Assembly: GCF_036330325.1 (NCBI RefSeq)
Contig: NZ_JAZDRO010000004.1
Location: 62,001 to 126,000, forward strand
Reading direction: 5' to 3'
Source: Hyphobacterium marinum
GTDB lineage: Bacteria; Pseudomonadota; Alphaproteobacteria; Caulobacterales; Maricaulaceae
DNA: 64,000 bases
Shown: piece by piece, positions 51,001-58,302 of the stretch
Layout of the letters: every line of letters begins with the position of its first letter
Position numbering within the stretch: position 1 is the first letter of the stretch
Notes under the pieces: generated by a model
Told to the model about the DNA's origin: nothing
Databases searched by the model: none
What the model saw: the letters and a program-made list of their open reading frames with translations, nothing else
Translations under genes and position numbers: made by a program

Positions 51001-51496
51001 GCGTGTCGCTGGCCTGCCTGCTGAAATGGTCGCCCAGCGCCGGCTGCTGGAAGCCCGCGCCCATGCCGAACTGGAACGTTACGACCACGCGCTGGAACTG
51101 GTCGAGAATGACTCCAGCGAGACCGCCGTGCGCCTGCGCGCCGATGTCGCCTGGGACCGCCGCGACTGGCCCGATGCCGGACGGCGTCTCGAAGCCGCGC
51201 TCGGCAATCGCTGGTCCGAGGACAGCCCGCTCCAGCCATCCGAACAGACCGATATCCTGCGCGCGGCCATCGCCTACAATCTCGCGGGAGAGCGCAGCAA
51301 TATCGTCCGGTTGCGCGAGCGCTATGGCGCGGCCATGGCGGCGACCGATCAGGCTGCGGCCTTCTCGGTCCTGACCAGCGATGCCACGGTGTCGGGTGAT
51401 GCGCGAGTGGGTGATCTTGCTCGTCAGGTCGCCGACATCGATACGCTCGATGCCTTCATGGACCGCTTCCGCGAGCGATTTGCCGGCGGGGCTTAA
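48047..51496 (+). CDS. Large periplasmic TPR/AMIN-like flagellar operon protein, TTG start
   Basis: A 1149-residue exported protein (signal peptide ending LAGGAFAQE). The TTG at 48047 is supported by GGAGG six bases upstream and by the signal peptide directly after it. The N-terminal half has two or three AMIN-like beta modules (VTFEVEQIGDVSRIRVVYPE, AVAIEYGQASEYTRIEFVWP, VARFDWAGPVGAAVFRRGEA) joined by an alanine/proline stretch and a long acidic linker. The C-terminal half (about 600-1120) is TPR-like. Last gene of the fliL operon. A role as a periplasmic scaffold for stators is an inference. Confidence 0.8.
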   Translation: MARKARHTVSLTALALALSLAGGAFAQEPVTFEVEQIGDVSRIRVVYPEASADDRPSAEIEAAAGGQVLIARFSEPIEGNVQALLDELGGRAAMARIDPDGRALRFAMTGAALQPQVSSSYNIVAIDLVPAGASAPPRVISLREQREIDAAAAAAAAPPPPPPEALAVAIEYGQASEYTRIEFVWPEDVDYTLSQNGETATIVFSRPAEMDLAPLRASPPRLLETLQGARGDNDYTLVLTLDPEVSARAWREDNRIVVDLLDPSAADAAQLLSALATLNEAAETAETSGAQSQSPDNDVESADSTTPLATDAPLEDPADVTAVATEALPVDDPVGDPVDYAELDVPQAGDSETGLTLSPPEVRADPVPADGEVRVAATEAAGDLVARFDWAGPVGAAVFRRGEAIWIVFDAEASLDLSEIAHGSRGHVTGFETYRGDGYSAARVVTPRSTNAEVRQSGNAWTVVFSEAIDTPPRPATVQREARPGSPARITVTLEGAQHSLWIDDPVVGDRLAVITALAPIEGISARRDFMGAAILPSAHGAAAETAADDLTVTLDGQEAVFARPDGLALSPTNSGRTSLVRASAGASPAFVDVDAWRGAGDFWANYARLERLAAPEDAPARVAFARFLIANELAPEALGVLATAIDASPAVGSDPHVNALIGVASLMMGRVEDARAAFSQPVLMADTAAAPWRALIAVEREEWEEASRRFEQGRESIYDYTPAWRARFRVANALTALELNDFTSATEHLRRLGSDAPDEHTAARAEWIGARIDAANGDVDRAMRRLTALGESGFPDVEARALFELYRLQLDAGDITAHEGAEALEMLRYRWRGDDVELDSIRLLGSLYIREGAFAQGLEAMSNARARFPDSPASRRIGVEMSRVFRRLFLNGEADRMDPIEAVALFYEYSHLTPIGADGDRMIRRLADRLVAFDLLDPAAQLLRHQVDSRLHEPSARASVATDLAVIYLMDRRPGEALNLLRATRVAGLPAEMVAQRRLLEARAHAELERYDHALELVENDSSETAVRLRADVAWDRRDWPDAGRRLEAALGNRWSEDSPLQPSEQTDILRAAIAYNLAGERSNIVRLRERYGAAMAATDQAAAFSVLTSDATVSGDARVGDLARQVADIDTLDAFMDRFRERFAGGA

Positions 51497-51502
51497 AGCC
51501 GA

Positions 51503-52255
51503 TCAACCGGGTGGCAGATTCACCGTCCCAAAGCTTTCTACCAGGCTGCCCGTGACCAGCCGCCAGCCATCGACCAGCACGAAGAAAATCAGCTTGAACG
51601 GCAGCGAGATCACGATCGGTGGCAGCATCATCATACCCATCGACATCAGGATCGATGCGACGACGAGGTCGATGATCAGGAAGGGAATGAAGAGCAGGAA
51701 GCCGATCTCGAAAGCGCGCCGCAATTCCGAAATCATGAAGGACGGCGCAACAACAAAGAAGGGCGTTTCCTCTGCACTTTCAGGCGGTTCCCCGTCCATG
51801 AAGCCGATAAACAGCGCCAGGTCGTCCTCGCGTGTGTGGGCGAGCATGAACGTCTTCACCGGTGCGGAGGCTTCGGCGAAAGCCTCGTCCATTTCCATTT
51901 CCTGGTTCATCAGCGGCTCAATGCCGCGCTCATAGGCCTGGGTGAAGACCGGGGCCATGATGAAGACGGTCAGGAAGATGGCGAGACTGGTCAGCACCGC
52001 ATTGGGCGGGCTCTGCTGCAGGCCGATGGCGGTGCGAAGCAGCGACAGGACAACCACGATCCGCACAAAGGACGTCGTCATGATGACGATGGACGGGGCC
52101 AGCGACAGGATGGTCAGCAGGGCGACCAGCTGCAGCACACGCTCGGTCAGCATGCCTTCATCGCCGAGGCTGAGCGAGACGGACGCGTCGGCTGCGCCTG
52201 TTGCCGTCAGTGCCAGACCGGCAGCAGCGGCAAGAAGAGCGATGAAGCGCATCAT
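51503..52255 (-). CDS. fliP: FliP, flagellar export gate protein
   Basis: A 250-residue membrane protein with a cleavable signal (ALLAAAAGLALTATGAADA). Conserved FliP blocks: LVALLTILSLAPSIVIMTTSFVRIVVVLSLLR, GLQQSPPNAVLTSLAIFLT, FMISELRRAFEIGFLLFIPFLIIDLVVASILMSMGMMMLPP. It forms the export gate core with FliQ and FliR, which are not in the window. Overlaps fliO by 4 bases. Confidence 0.95.
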   Translation of the reverse strand: MMRFIALLAAAAGLALTATGAADASVSLSLGDEGMLTERVLQLVALLTILSLAPSIVIMTTSFVRIVVVLSLLRTAIGLQQSPPNAVLTSLAIFLTVFIMAPVFTQAYERGIEPLMNQEMEMDEAFAEASAPVKTFMLAHTREDDLALFIGFMDGEPPESAEETPFFVVAPSFMISELRRAFEIGFLLFIPFLIIDLVVASILMSMGMMMLPPIVISLPFKLIFFVLVDGWRLVTGSLVESFGTVNLPPG

Positions 52256-52581
52256 GACACCGCTCCGGGTCCGGTCTTTTCCGGTTTCCGGTCGATCACC
52301 GTTTCTGCATTCGGGCCGAGCAGAAGGAGATGGTCTTCACCGTCGCAATTGACGATGACCAGCCGCCGGCGTGGATCGAGGATCAGCGTTTCGCGTACCC
52401 GCATCCGGCGGTCATTCTGAATGCCCGGAAGGCGCGAATGGGCGACCTTGGTCATCAGGCGGGACAGCCAGCCTTGCCGTGCCCCGAGCGCGAGCAGGCC
52501 CAGCAGGCCCAGCACGACGGCGAGGGCGGCGAAATAACGGGCGAAATCAACGACGTCCATGGGCGCAGGTTCACGACTCAT
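52252..52581 (-). CDS. fliO: FliO, flagellar export assembly protein
   Basis: A 109-residue protein with one membrane helix (FARYFAALAVVLGLLGLLALGA, about 14-35) and a cytoplasmic beta domain (RRMRVRETLILDPRRRLVIVNCDGEDHLLLLG). FliO helps FliP assemble. The start could also be the internal ATG at 52560 (MDVVDFARYF), which many relatives use; neither has a strong ribosome site. Confidence 0.85.
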   Translation of the reverse strand: MSREPAPMDVVDFARYFAALAVVLGLLGLLALGARQGWLSRLMTKVAHSRLPGIQNDRRMRVRETLILDPRRRLVIVNCDGEDHLLLLGPNAETVIDRKPEKTGPGAVS

Positions 52582-52616
52582 CAACCTTGGTTAACGCCCA
52601 TTCGGGACGGACGTCG

Positions 52617-52632
52617 TTAACGGCGCGTTAAA
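52617..52632 (+). promoter_or_regulatory. CtrA box between fliO and flgB
   Basis: Perfect TTAA (52617-52620), CGGCGCG, TTAA (52628-52631). The site reads as a CtrA box on both strands, so it can serve the divergent fliO-fliP and flgB-flgC-fliE units. A further TTAAC lies at 52591-52595. Confidence 0.7.
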
Positions 52633-52678
52633 CGGCGCGGTTCAGGTTCAGACCCAGTCCAGATACACCGGTATAGCC

Positions 52679-53107
52679 ATGGCCATTGGAGACACGAACG
52701 TCCTTTCGCTGCTGCGGGAATCCATGGGATTCCTGTCCGAGCGTCAGCGCGTGCTCGCCCAGAATGTCGCCAATGCCGACACGCCCGGCTACACGCCCAA
52801 CGACCTGTCCGAAGCCGAGTTTCACCGCGCCCTGACGAGCCAGATGCGCAACAGCGCATCATCGTCTGCCGTAGCCATGACCGCCAGTCAGCCCGGCCAT
52901 ATCGTCCCGCAGGGCGGGGCGGGCGGACGCACTTATTCGGTTGCCTCGCGCCCTGACTCCGAAACGACGGTCAACGGCAATTCGGTCAATCTGGAAGAAC
53001 AGATGGTCCGTGCCCAGGAAAACCGACTGCGCTACGAGACGGCGATGAGCCTCTACCAGAAGAGCCTCGCCCTGATGCGCATGGCTGCGCGCCCGGCGGG
53101 CCGCTAG
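52679..53107 (+). CDS. flgB: FlgB, proximal rod protein
   Basis: A 142-residue rod protein: LLRESMGFLSERQRVLAQNVANADTPGY near the N-terminus and VNLEEQMVRAQENRLRYETAMSLYQKSLALMRMA at the C-terminus. First gene of flgB-flgC-fliE. Confidence 0.94.
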   Translation: MAIGDTNVLSLLRESMGFLSERQRVLAQNVANADTPGYTPNDLSEAEFHRALTSQMRNSASSSAVAMTASQPGHIVPQGGAGGRTYSVASRPDSETTVNGNSVNLEEQMVRAQENRLRYETAMSLYQKSLALMRMAARPAGR

Positions 53108-53126
53108 GGACTGAAGGAGACACGCG

Positions 53127-53540
53127 ATGACAGACGCTTCTGATGCTCTCTCGATTGCCGCGGCAGGCTTGCGCGCCCAGTCCGCGCGCATGCGCATCAT
53201 TGCAGAAAACATCGCCAATGCCGGATCGACATCGAGCGACCCGGGCGGCGACCCGTACCGCCGCCAGGTGCCGATTTTCGAGGCCGAAATGGACCGGATG
53301 ACTGGCCTGGAAGTCGTGCGCATGACCGGTGTCGATGCCGACCGGTCCGACTTTGATCTGCGATACGAGCCCGGTCACCCGGCCGCCAATGATGACGGCT
53401 ATGTCAAATACCCGAACGTCCAGACGCTGATCGAGCTGATGGACATGCGCGAAGCGCAACGCAGTTACGAAGCCAATCTCAACATGGTCGAATCGAGCCG
53501 CCGCATGATGGAACGCGCGCTCGACCTGTTGAGACGATAA
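53127..53540 (+). CDS. flgC: FlgC, proximal rod protein
   Basis: A 137-residue rod protein: LSIAAAGLRAQSARMRIIAENIANAGST and VKYPNVQTLIELMDMREAQRSYEANLNMVESSRRMMERALDLLR are FlgC hallmarks. GGAG precedes the ATG; 19-base gap after flgB. Confidence 0.95.
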   Translation: MTDASDALSIAAAGLRAQSARMRIIAENIANAGSTSSDPGGDPYRRQVPIFEAEMDRMTGLEVVRMTGVDADRSDFDLRYEPGHPAANDDGYVKYPNVQTLIELMDMREAQRSYEANLNMVESSRRMMERALDLLRR

Positions 53541-53584
53541 CCCCTAGCGGGCGCAAAACGCGCCCGTTGCCGCTGGAGTAGCCA

Positions 53585-53896
53585 ATGGCCATGGATCCCG
53601 CCGCCCTGCGCGCCTATCTCGCCGCCGCCCAGTCCGCGGGGCAAACGCCAGGTATTGCTCAACCCGACGAGACCGCCGCCACCGAGTTCGCCGCCATGGT
53701 CAACAACGCCGTAGCGAGCACTGGCGATGCGCTGCGCACCGCTGAAACCATGACGGCACAGGCCGCGACCGGCCAGGCCGAACTTGTCGACGTGGTCACT
53801 GCGGTGGCCGCTGCCGAGGTTCAGCTGGAAACCGTGATGGCGATCCGCGACGAGGTCGTGCGGGCCTATAACGACATCCTGAAAATGCCGATCTAG
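53585..53896 (+). CDS. fliE: FliE, MS-ring/rod junction protein
   Basis: A 103-residue helical protein with the C-terminal pattern GQAELVDVVTAVAAAEVQLETVMAIRDEVVRAYNDILKMPI, typical for FliE. GGAG lies 7 bases before the ATG. Last gene of the flgB operon and convergent with alanine dehydrogenase. Confidence 0.93.
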   Translation: MAMDPAALRAYLAAAQSAGQTPGIAQPDETAATEFAAMVNNAVASTGDALRTAETMTAQAATGQAELVDVVTAVAAAEVQLETVMAIRDEVVRAYNDILKMPI

Positions 53897-53918
53897 GCCG
53901 CGCTGACGGCCCTGGATG

Positions 53919-55037
53919 CTAGATTGAAGTGAGCCATTCCGGCTTGTGGTAGGGCACGCCGAGGTCGTGCGCGACCGGCTCGTAGGTGATCTCGCCTTCT
54001 GCGACATTGAGACCCCGCGCCAGATGCGGATCGGCATTGAGCGCACCAATCGCGCCGTGCCGCGCCAGCGCCGCGGTAAAGGGCAGGGTGGCGTTGGTCA
54101 GGGCCTGCGTCGAGGTGCGGGCCACCGCGCCCGGCATGTTCGCCACGCAATAGTGGACAATGCCGTCGATGATGTAGGTCGGATCGTCGTGGGTCGTCGC
54201 CTTGGACGTTTCGAAACAGCCGCCCTGGTCGATGGCGATGTCGACGAGAACCGCTCCGTCCTTCATGTCCTTCAGCATGGCGCGCGTGACCAGTTTCGGC
54301 GCAGCGGCACCCGGGATCAGGACTGCGCCAATGATCAGGTCGGCTTCGTGGACGGCCTTTTCCACCGCAGCCGGGGTCGAGAAGGCCGTTTTGACCATGC
54401 CGCCAAACTGGGTGTCGAGCTCGGCCAAGCGCTTGTTGGAGCGGTCGAAGACCGTGACGTCGGCGCGGGCACCCAGCGCCATTTCGGCCGCATGGGTCCC
54501 GGCGACACCGCCGCCGAGGATGACGACCTTGGCCGGCAGCACGCCCGGCACGCCGCCGAGCAGCATGCCGCGTCCGCCTTGCGTCTTCTCAAGGCAGTGC
54601 GCGCCAACCTGGATCGACATCCGGCCGGCGACTTCCGACATCGGTTTCAGGAGCGGCAAGCGGCCGTCGGCATCGGTGACGGTTTCATAGGCGATGGCAA
54701 TGCAGCCCGATTTGCGCAGGCCCTCGGACTGAACCGGATCCGGTGCCAGGTGGAGATAGGTGAAGAGCGTGTGCTTCTCGGTAAGCATCGCGGTCTCGAC
54801 CGGCTGGGGCTCCTTCACCTTCACGATCAGCTCACTGTCACCAAAGACCGAGGCGGCGTCGGGGGCGATTTTCGCACCGGCCGCCCTGTAGGCGTCGTCG
54901 GAATAACCCACGCCATCGCCGGCGCTCGTCTGGACGATCACGTCGTGCCCGGCACGGACCAGCTCGGACGCCCCGTCCGGGGTCAGACCGACGCGATACT
55001 CGCGAACCTTGATTTCCTTGGGGACGCCAATGTGCAT
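53919..55037 (-). CDS. ald: Alanine dehydrogenase
   Basis: A 372-residue NAD-dependent enzyme for L-alanine to pyruvate plus ammonium. Start MHIGVPKEIKVREYRVGLTP (substrate Arg and the EYRV motif), KVKEPQP with the catalytic lysine region, LHLAPDP, VVILGGGVAGTHAAEMALG (NAD site, about 170-188) and VDIAIDQGGCFETSKATTHDDPTY. GGAGATCG precedes the ATG. Single gene. Confidence 0.95.
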   Translation of the reverse strand: MHIGVPKEIKVREYRVGLTPDGASELVRAGHDVIVQTSAGDGVGYSDDAYRAAGAKIAPDAASVFGDSELIVKVKEPQPVETAMLTEKHTLFTYLHLAPDPVQSEGLRKSGCIAIAYETVTDADGRLPLLKPMSEVAGRMSIQVGAHCLEKTQGGRGMLLGGVPGVLPAKVVILGGGVAGTHAAEMALGARADVTVFDRSNKRLAELDTQFGGMVKTAFSTPAAVEKAVHEADLIIGAVLIPGAAAPKLVTRAMLKDMKDGAVLVDIAIDQGGCFETSKATTHDDPTYIIDGIVHYCVANMPGAVARTSTQALTNATLPFTAALARHGAIGALNADPHLARGLNVAEGEITYEPVAHDLGVPYHKPEWLTSI

Positions 55038-55222
55038 GTCTCGATCTCCAGGCGTTTGTGCGGCCCCGTGTGGCAAGGCCGTTCCGTCTCGGGTTGAAAG
55101 CGGCGCCCTCATACACCGCGTTGGCGGGTGAGGCTATTGCCGCTGTCACAAATTCTGGTGATATCCGCGACGGACGGCGCGGGCAATTGCGCGCGCCGCC
55201 GCGAGCCGCTAGGGGAGCGGTC

Positions 55223-55684
55223 ATGACCGACCCGAATTATCAAGAGCTGCGGCAGCTGGGCGACAGCGCGGCCACCGCGAAATCGCCCGATGAAGCGGTA
55301 CTCGAACGCGTCGCCAATCCATGCGACGCGCCGTACCTGATCCGCTTTACCTGTCCGGAATTCACCTCGCTTTGCCCGGTGACCGGCCAACCCGATTTCG
55401 CCCATCTCGTCATCGACTACATACCGAATAAATGGATCGTGGAATCAAAGTCGCTGAAGCTCTTCCTGACCTCTTTCCGCAATCACGGCGATTTTCACGA
55501 AGCCTGCACGACCGGCATCGCCCAGCGGCTGGTGCGCGAGATCGAGCCGGCCTGGCTGCGGATTGGTGGCTACTGGTATCCGCGCGGCGGCATCCCTATC
55601 GATGTCTTCTTCCAGACCGGCGATGCGCCACAAGGCGTGTGGATACCCGAACAGGGCGTCGCGCCCTATCGCGGACGGGGCTAG
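55223..55684 (+). CDS. queF: QueF, NADPH-dependent preQ0 reductase
   Basis: A 153-residue type I QueF (queuosine pathway). FTCPEFTSLCPVTGQPDFAHL holds the catalytic cysteine (LCPVTGQPD) and ESKSLKLFLTSFRNHGDFHE is the QueF signature. The start at 55223 has GGGGAG upstream. Its stop overlaps the convergent nitroreductase stop. Confidence 0.95.
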   Translation: MTDPNYQELRQLGDSAATAKSPDEAVLERVANPCDAPYLIRFTCPEFTSLCPVTGQPDFAHLVIDYIPNKWIVESKSLKLFLTSFRNHGDFHEACTTGIAQRLVREIEPAWLRIGGYWYPRGGIPIDVFFQTGDAPQGVWIPEQGVAPYRGRG

Positions 55685-56319
55685 GCTTCCCAGAATTCCA
55701 CGGCCGATTTCGGGCGCAGACGTTCAACCGGGTCATCGGACGCTGTACCGAAGTACATGAATCCGGCGACCCGCTCGCCTGACCTGAGGCCCATCGAGTC
55801 CCGAACCGCCGGGTGATAGGCGTACCACTCGGTCAGCCATTGCCCGCCATAACCCATCGCATTCGCGGCCAGCAGCATGGTCTGGCAAACGGCTCCGGCC
55901 GACAGGATCTGCTCCCATTCGGGAATCTTGTGGTTCTCGATCACGGTCGAGATCACCGCAATGACCAGTGGCGCGCGGGTCAGGCGGCCGCGTTCCAGTT
56001 CGAGCTGCTCGTCGGTCATGGCGTCATTGCCGACTGAGGCGATCTTCGCCAGCACATGGCCGAAGCTTTCCCGCGCCGGCCCCTGGAATATCATGAAGCG
56101 CCAGGGGGCCAGCTTGCCGTGATCGGGTACCCGCTGGGCAATACGGATCAGGGTCTCGATTTCGTCCGGGGAGGGTCCCGGTTCCGACAGGGCGACCGCC
56201 GCGGTCGAACGGCGGCGCGCCAGCAGGGATAGCCGGTCAAGGCTGGCTTGCGCTGCGGTCAGTCGCTCTCCTGGCTCGGGTGCGGAAATATTGGGCTGGT
56301 CGGTGTTTTCGTCGGTCAT
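55681..56319 (-). CDS. Nitroreductase-family flavoprotein
   Basis: A 212-residue FMN-dependent nitroreductase (YdjA-like). RRSTAAVALSEP, VPDHGKLAPWRFMIF, GAVCQTMLLAANAMGYGGQWLTEWYAY and GERVAGFMYFGTA follow the family order. The start MTDENTD is at 56319; the frame continues upstream without conserved sequence. The substrate is unknown. Confidence 0.88.
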   Translation of the reverse strand: MTDENTDQPNISAPEPGERLTAAQASLDRLSLLARRRSTAAVALSEPGPSPDEIETLIRIAQRVPDHGKLAPWRFMIFQGPARESFGHVLAKIASVGNDAMTDEQLELERGRLTRAPLVIAVISTVIENHKIPEWEQILSAGAVCQTMLLAANAMGYGGQWLTEWYAYHPAVRDSMGLRSGERVAGFMYFGTASDDPVERLRPKSAVEFWEA

Positions 56320-56429
56320 GTAAGCGATTCCGGTGAGCGGCGACTTTGACGGTTTGTTGAAGGCGTTCTTATATGAGGGACAAGTCTGGCGAAACCGCCA
56401 TTCGACCAAACGCTTGGGAATATGCCGGA

Positions 56430-57062
56430 ATGACCGACATCGCCGTTGAAGACATTACCCCTGCCGAACGCCGCCGCCGCCGTGTCCGTGATGCCATCAT
56501 TGACGCTGCCGAGACGATATTCGCAACCGATGGCGAAGCCGGGATCTCGATGCGGCGCCTGGCCGAGGCGATCGATTACTCTCCGGCCGCGATCTACAAG
56601 TATTTCGACTCCAAGGAAGCCCTGTTCGAGGAGATGCGGGAGCTGTTCTTCGAGCGTCTGATCTCGCGGATGGACGAAGCTGCGGAGTCCGGTGGCGAGA
56701 TGCACATCCTGTGCGCCCGGTGCGGACGGGCCTATATCGACACCGCCCTGGAAGAGCCCAAACACTACCTGATGGCTTTCTCCAACTGGGACAATCACAA
56801 GACGCCGGACGAGAGCAGCTATGCTTTTGTGGCGGAGAAACAGCTGAAGGAAATGGTCACGGCGGGCATTTCCACCGGCGTGTTTCGCGACATGGACCCG
56901 GCGGTTGCCTCCAAGAGCGTGTGGGCTTGTGTCCACGGTCTCGCCACCCTGCTGGCGTCGATGGAAGACTTCCCCCACGGCATGCCCGGTTCGGAACACG
57001 TAACCCGTGACGCCGTCATCGATTTTCATACCGATCTGATCATTCGCGGCCTGCGTCCCTGA
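56430..57062 (+). CDS. TetR-family regulator of the adjacent RND pump
   Basis: A 210-residue regulator. Helix-turn-helix region (about 20-60): RDAIIDAAETIFATDGEAGISMRRLAEAIDYSPAAIYKYFDSKEAL. The C-terminal ligand domain carries a TetR_C-type pattern including CARCGRAYIDTAL. It is followed by an inverted repeat and the efflux genes, so it is the likely local repressor. Confidence 0.88.
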   Translation: MTDIAVEDITPAERRRRRVRDAIIDAAETIFATDGEAGISMRRLAEAIDYSPAAIYKYFDSKEALFEEMRELFFERLISRMDEAAESGGEMHILCARCGRAYIDTALEEPKHYLMAFSNWDNHKTPDESSYAFVAEKQLKEMVTAGISTGVFRDMDPAVASKSVWACVHGLATLLASMEDFPHGMPGSEHVTRDAVIDFHTDLIIRGLRP

Positions 57063-57076
57063 CAGCGTCACATAAT

Positions 57077-57097
57077 AAAGTGAACACCGTTCACTTT
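57077..57097. promoter_or_regulatory. TetR operator palindrome
   Basis: Perfect inverted repeat: AAAGTGAAC (57077-57085), ACC, GTTCACTTT (57089-57097). It lies between the TetR gene and the RND pair and is the expected operator. Confidence 0.75.
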
Positions 57098-57165
57098 TCA
57101 AACGATGGTGGATGGTCTACATGCCTGCTCCGGCGTATGAGCAGGTGTGAAAGTGCAGGGCAGTC

Positions 57166-58302
57166 ATGGCCACCCCGTTTGATCTGAGACGGCTCGGAGC
57201 CGGTGCGATGGTTGCCCTTGCGGCTGTCGCGATGGCGGGAATTATTGTGCTGGTCACGACGCTTCGCGGAGCCGATGCGCAGGAGGCCAGCAGCCGGTCC
57301 GGCATTCTCCCTGTCGAAACCCTTGTCGTGACCTATACGGCCGATGCCCGCATTGGCGAGGCCTTTCCCGGCCTGGTGACGGCACGGCGCGAAAGCGCGC
57401 TGGGGTTTGAACGCGGGGGACGGATCGAGGCCATGCGTGTCGATGTCGGTGACCGGGTCGCCGCGGGCGATGTCCTTGCCGAACTCGATACCAGCGCGCT
57501 GGCCGCCCAGATCGCCGCCGCCGACGCCCAAACGGCCGAAGCACGGGTCCAGGTCTCGCTGGCGCGCGCCACCGAGGAACGCCAGCGAACCCTGATGGAA
57601 CGCGGGCATATCTCGCCCCAGCGCCTTGATGAGGCGACGACTGCGACCCAGGCTGCGGATGCGCGCCGCGCCGCCGCTGCAGCCTCGGCTGATGCCCTGC
57701 GGGCCCAGCTCGCCCTGTCTGTGATCGCCGCACCTTATGACGGAGTCGTGACCGCGCGCATGGTCGATGAAGGGGCCATAGCCGCCCCCGGGCAGGCCAT
57801 TCTCAATATCGTCGAAGATGGTGCTCTTGAAATCCGTGTCGGCTTGCCGCCAGTGACAGCCGCCCGGCTCGTCGCCGGACAACCCTATGATTTCCATATC
57901 GATTCCGGAGAAATCGAAGCGATGTTCCGTGCGTCGACGGGTGTCGTGGACGTGCAAAGCCGGTCTGTTACCGCCGTCTTCGATGTTGCGGCGGGACAGT
58001 CGGCCCAGGCCGGTCAGGTCGCGCGCCTGGTGTTGGATGCGCCGATCGATGCCGAGGGCTTCTGGGTTCCCACCAGTGCCCTTGCCGAAGGACGCCGGGG
58101 GCTCTGGTCGGTTTATGCGCTGGCTGAAGCCGAGGGCGGGGCGTACCGCATTGAGCCGCACAGCGTTGAAGCCCTGCGCGTGGAAGCGGACCGCGTCTTT
58201 GTCCGCGGAGCCGTCGATCACGGTGCTCTCATCCTTGCCAGCGGCCTGCAGCGGGTGACGCCGGGGCAGCGGGTTCGCCCGCTTTCCGGGCAAGGCCAAT
58301 GA
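57166..58302 (+). CDS. RND efflux periplasmic adaptor (MFP)
   Basis: A 378-residue HlyD/AcrA-type adaptor with an N-terminal membrane anchor (MVALAAVAMAGIIVLVTTL). The lipoyl halves (RIEAMRVDVGDRVAAGDVLAELD and VIAAPYDGVVTARMVDEGAIAAPGQAI) flank a helical hairpin rich in alanine (about 105-185). The beta-barrel follows. It overlaps the permease gene by 4 bases. Confidence 0.92.
   Translation: MATPFDLRRLGAGAMVALAAVAMAGIIVLVTTLRGADAQEASSRSGILPVETLVVTYTADARIGEAFPGLVTARRESALGFERGGRIEAMRVDVGDRVAAGDVLAELDTSALAAQIAAADAQTAEARVQVSLARATEERQRTLMERGHISPQRLDEATTATQAADARRAAAAASADALRAQLALSVIAAPYDGVVTARMVDEGAIAAPGQAILNIVEDGALEIRVGLPPVTAARLVAGQPYDFHIDSGEIEAMFRASTGVVDVQSRSVTAVFDVAAGQSAQAGQVARLVLDAPIDAEGFWVPTSALAEGRRGLWSVYALAEAEGGAYRIEPHSVEALRVEADRVFVRGAVDHGALILASGLQRVTPGQRVRPLSGQGQ

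Noticed and set aside
53946..55097. A 383-codon frame antisense to alanine dehydrogenase
   Set aside because: The minus strand encodes a complete, typical alanine dehydrogenase; the antisense translation has no recognisable domain.
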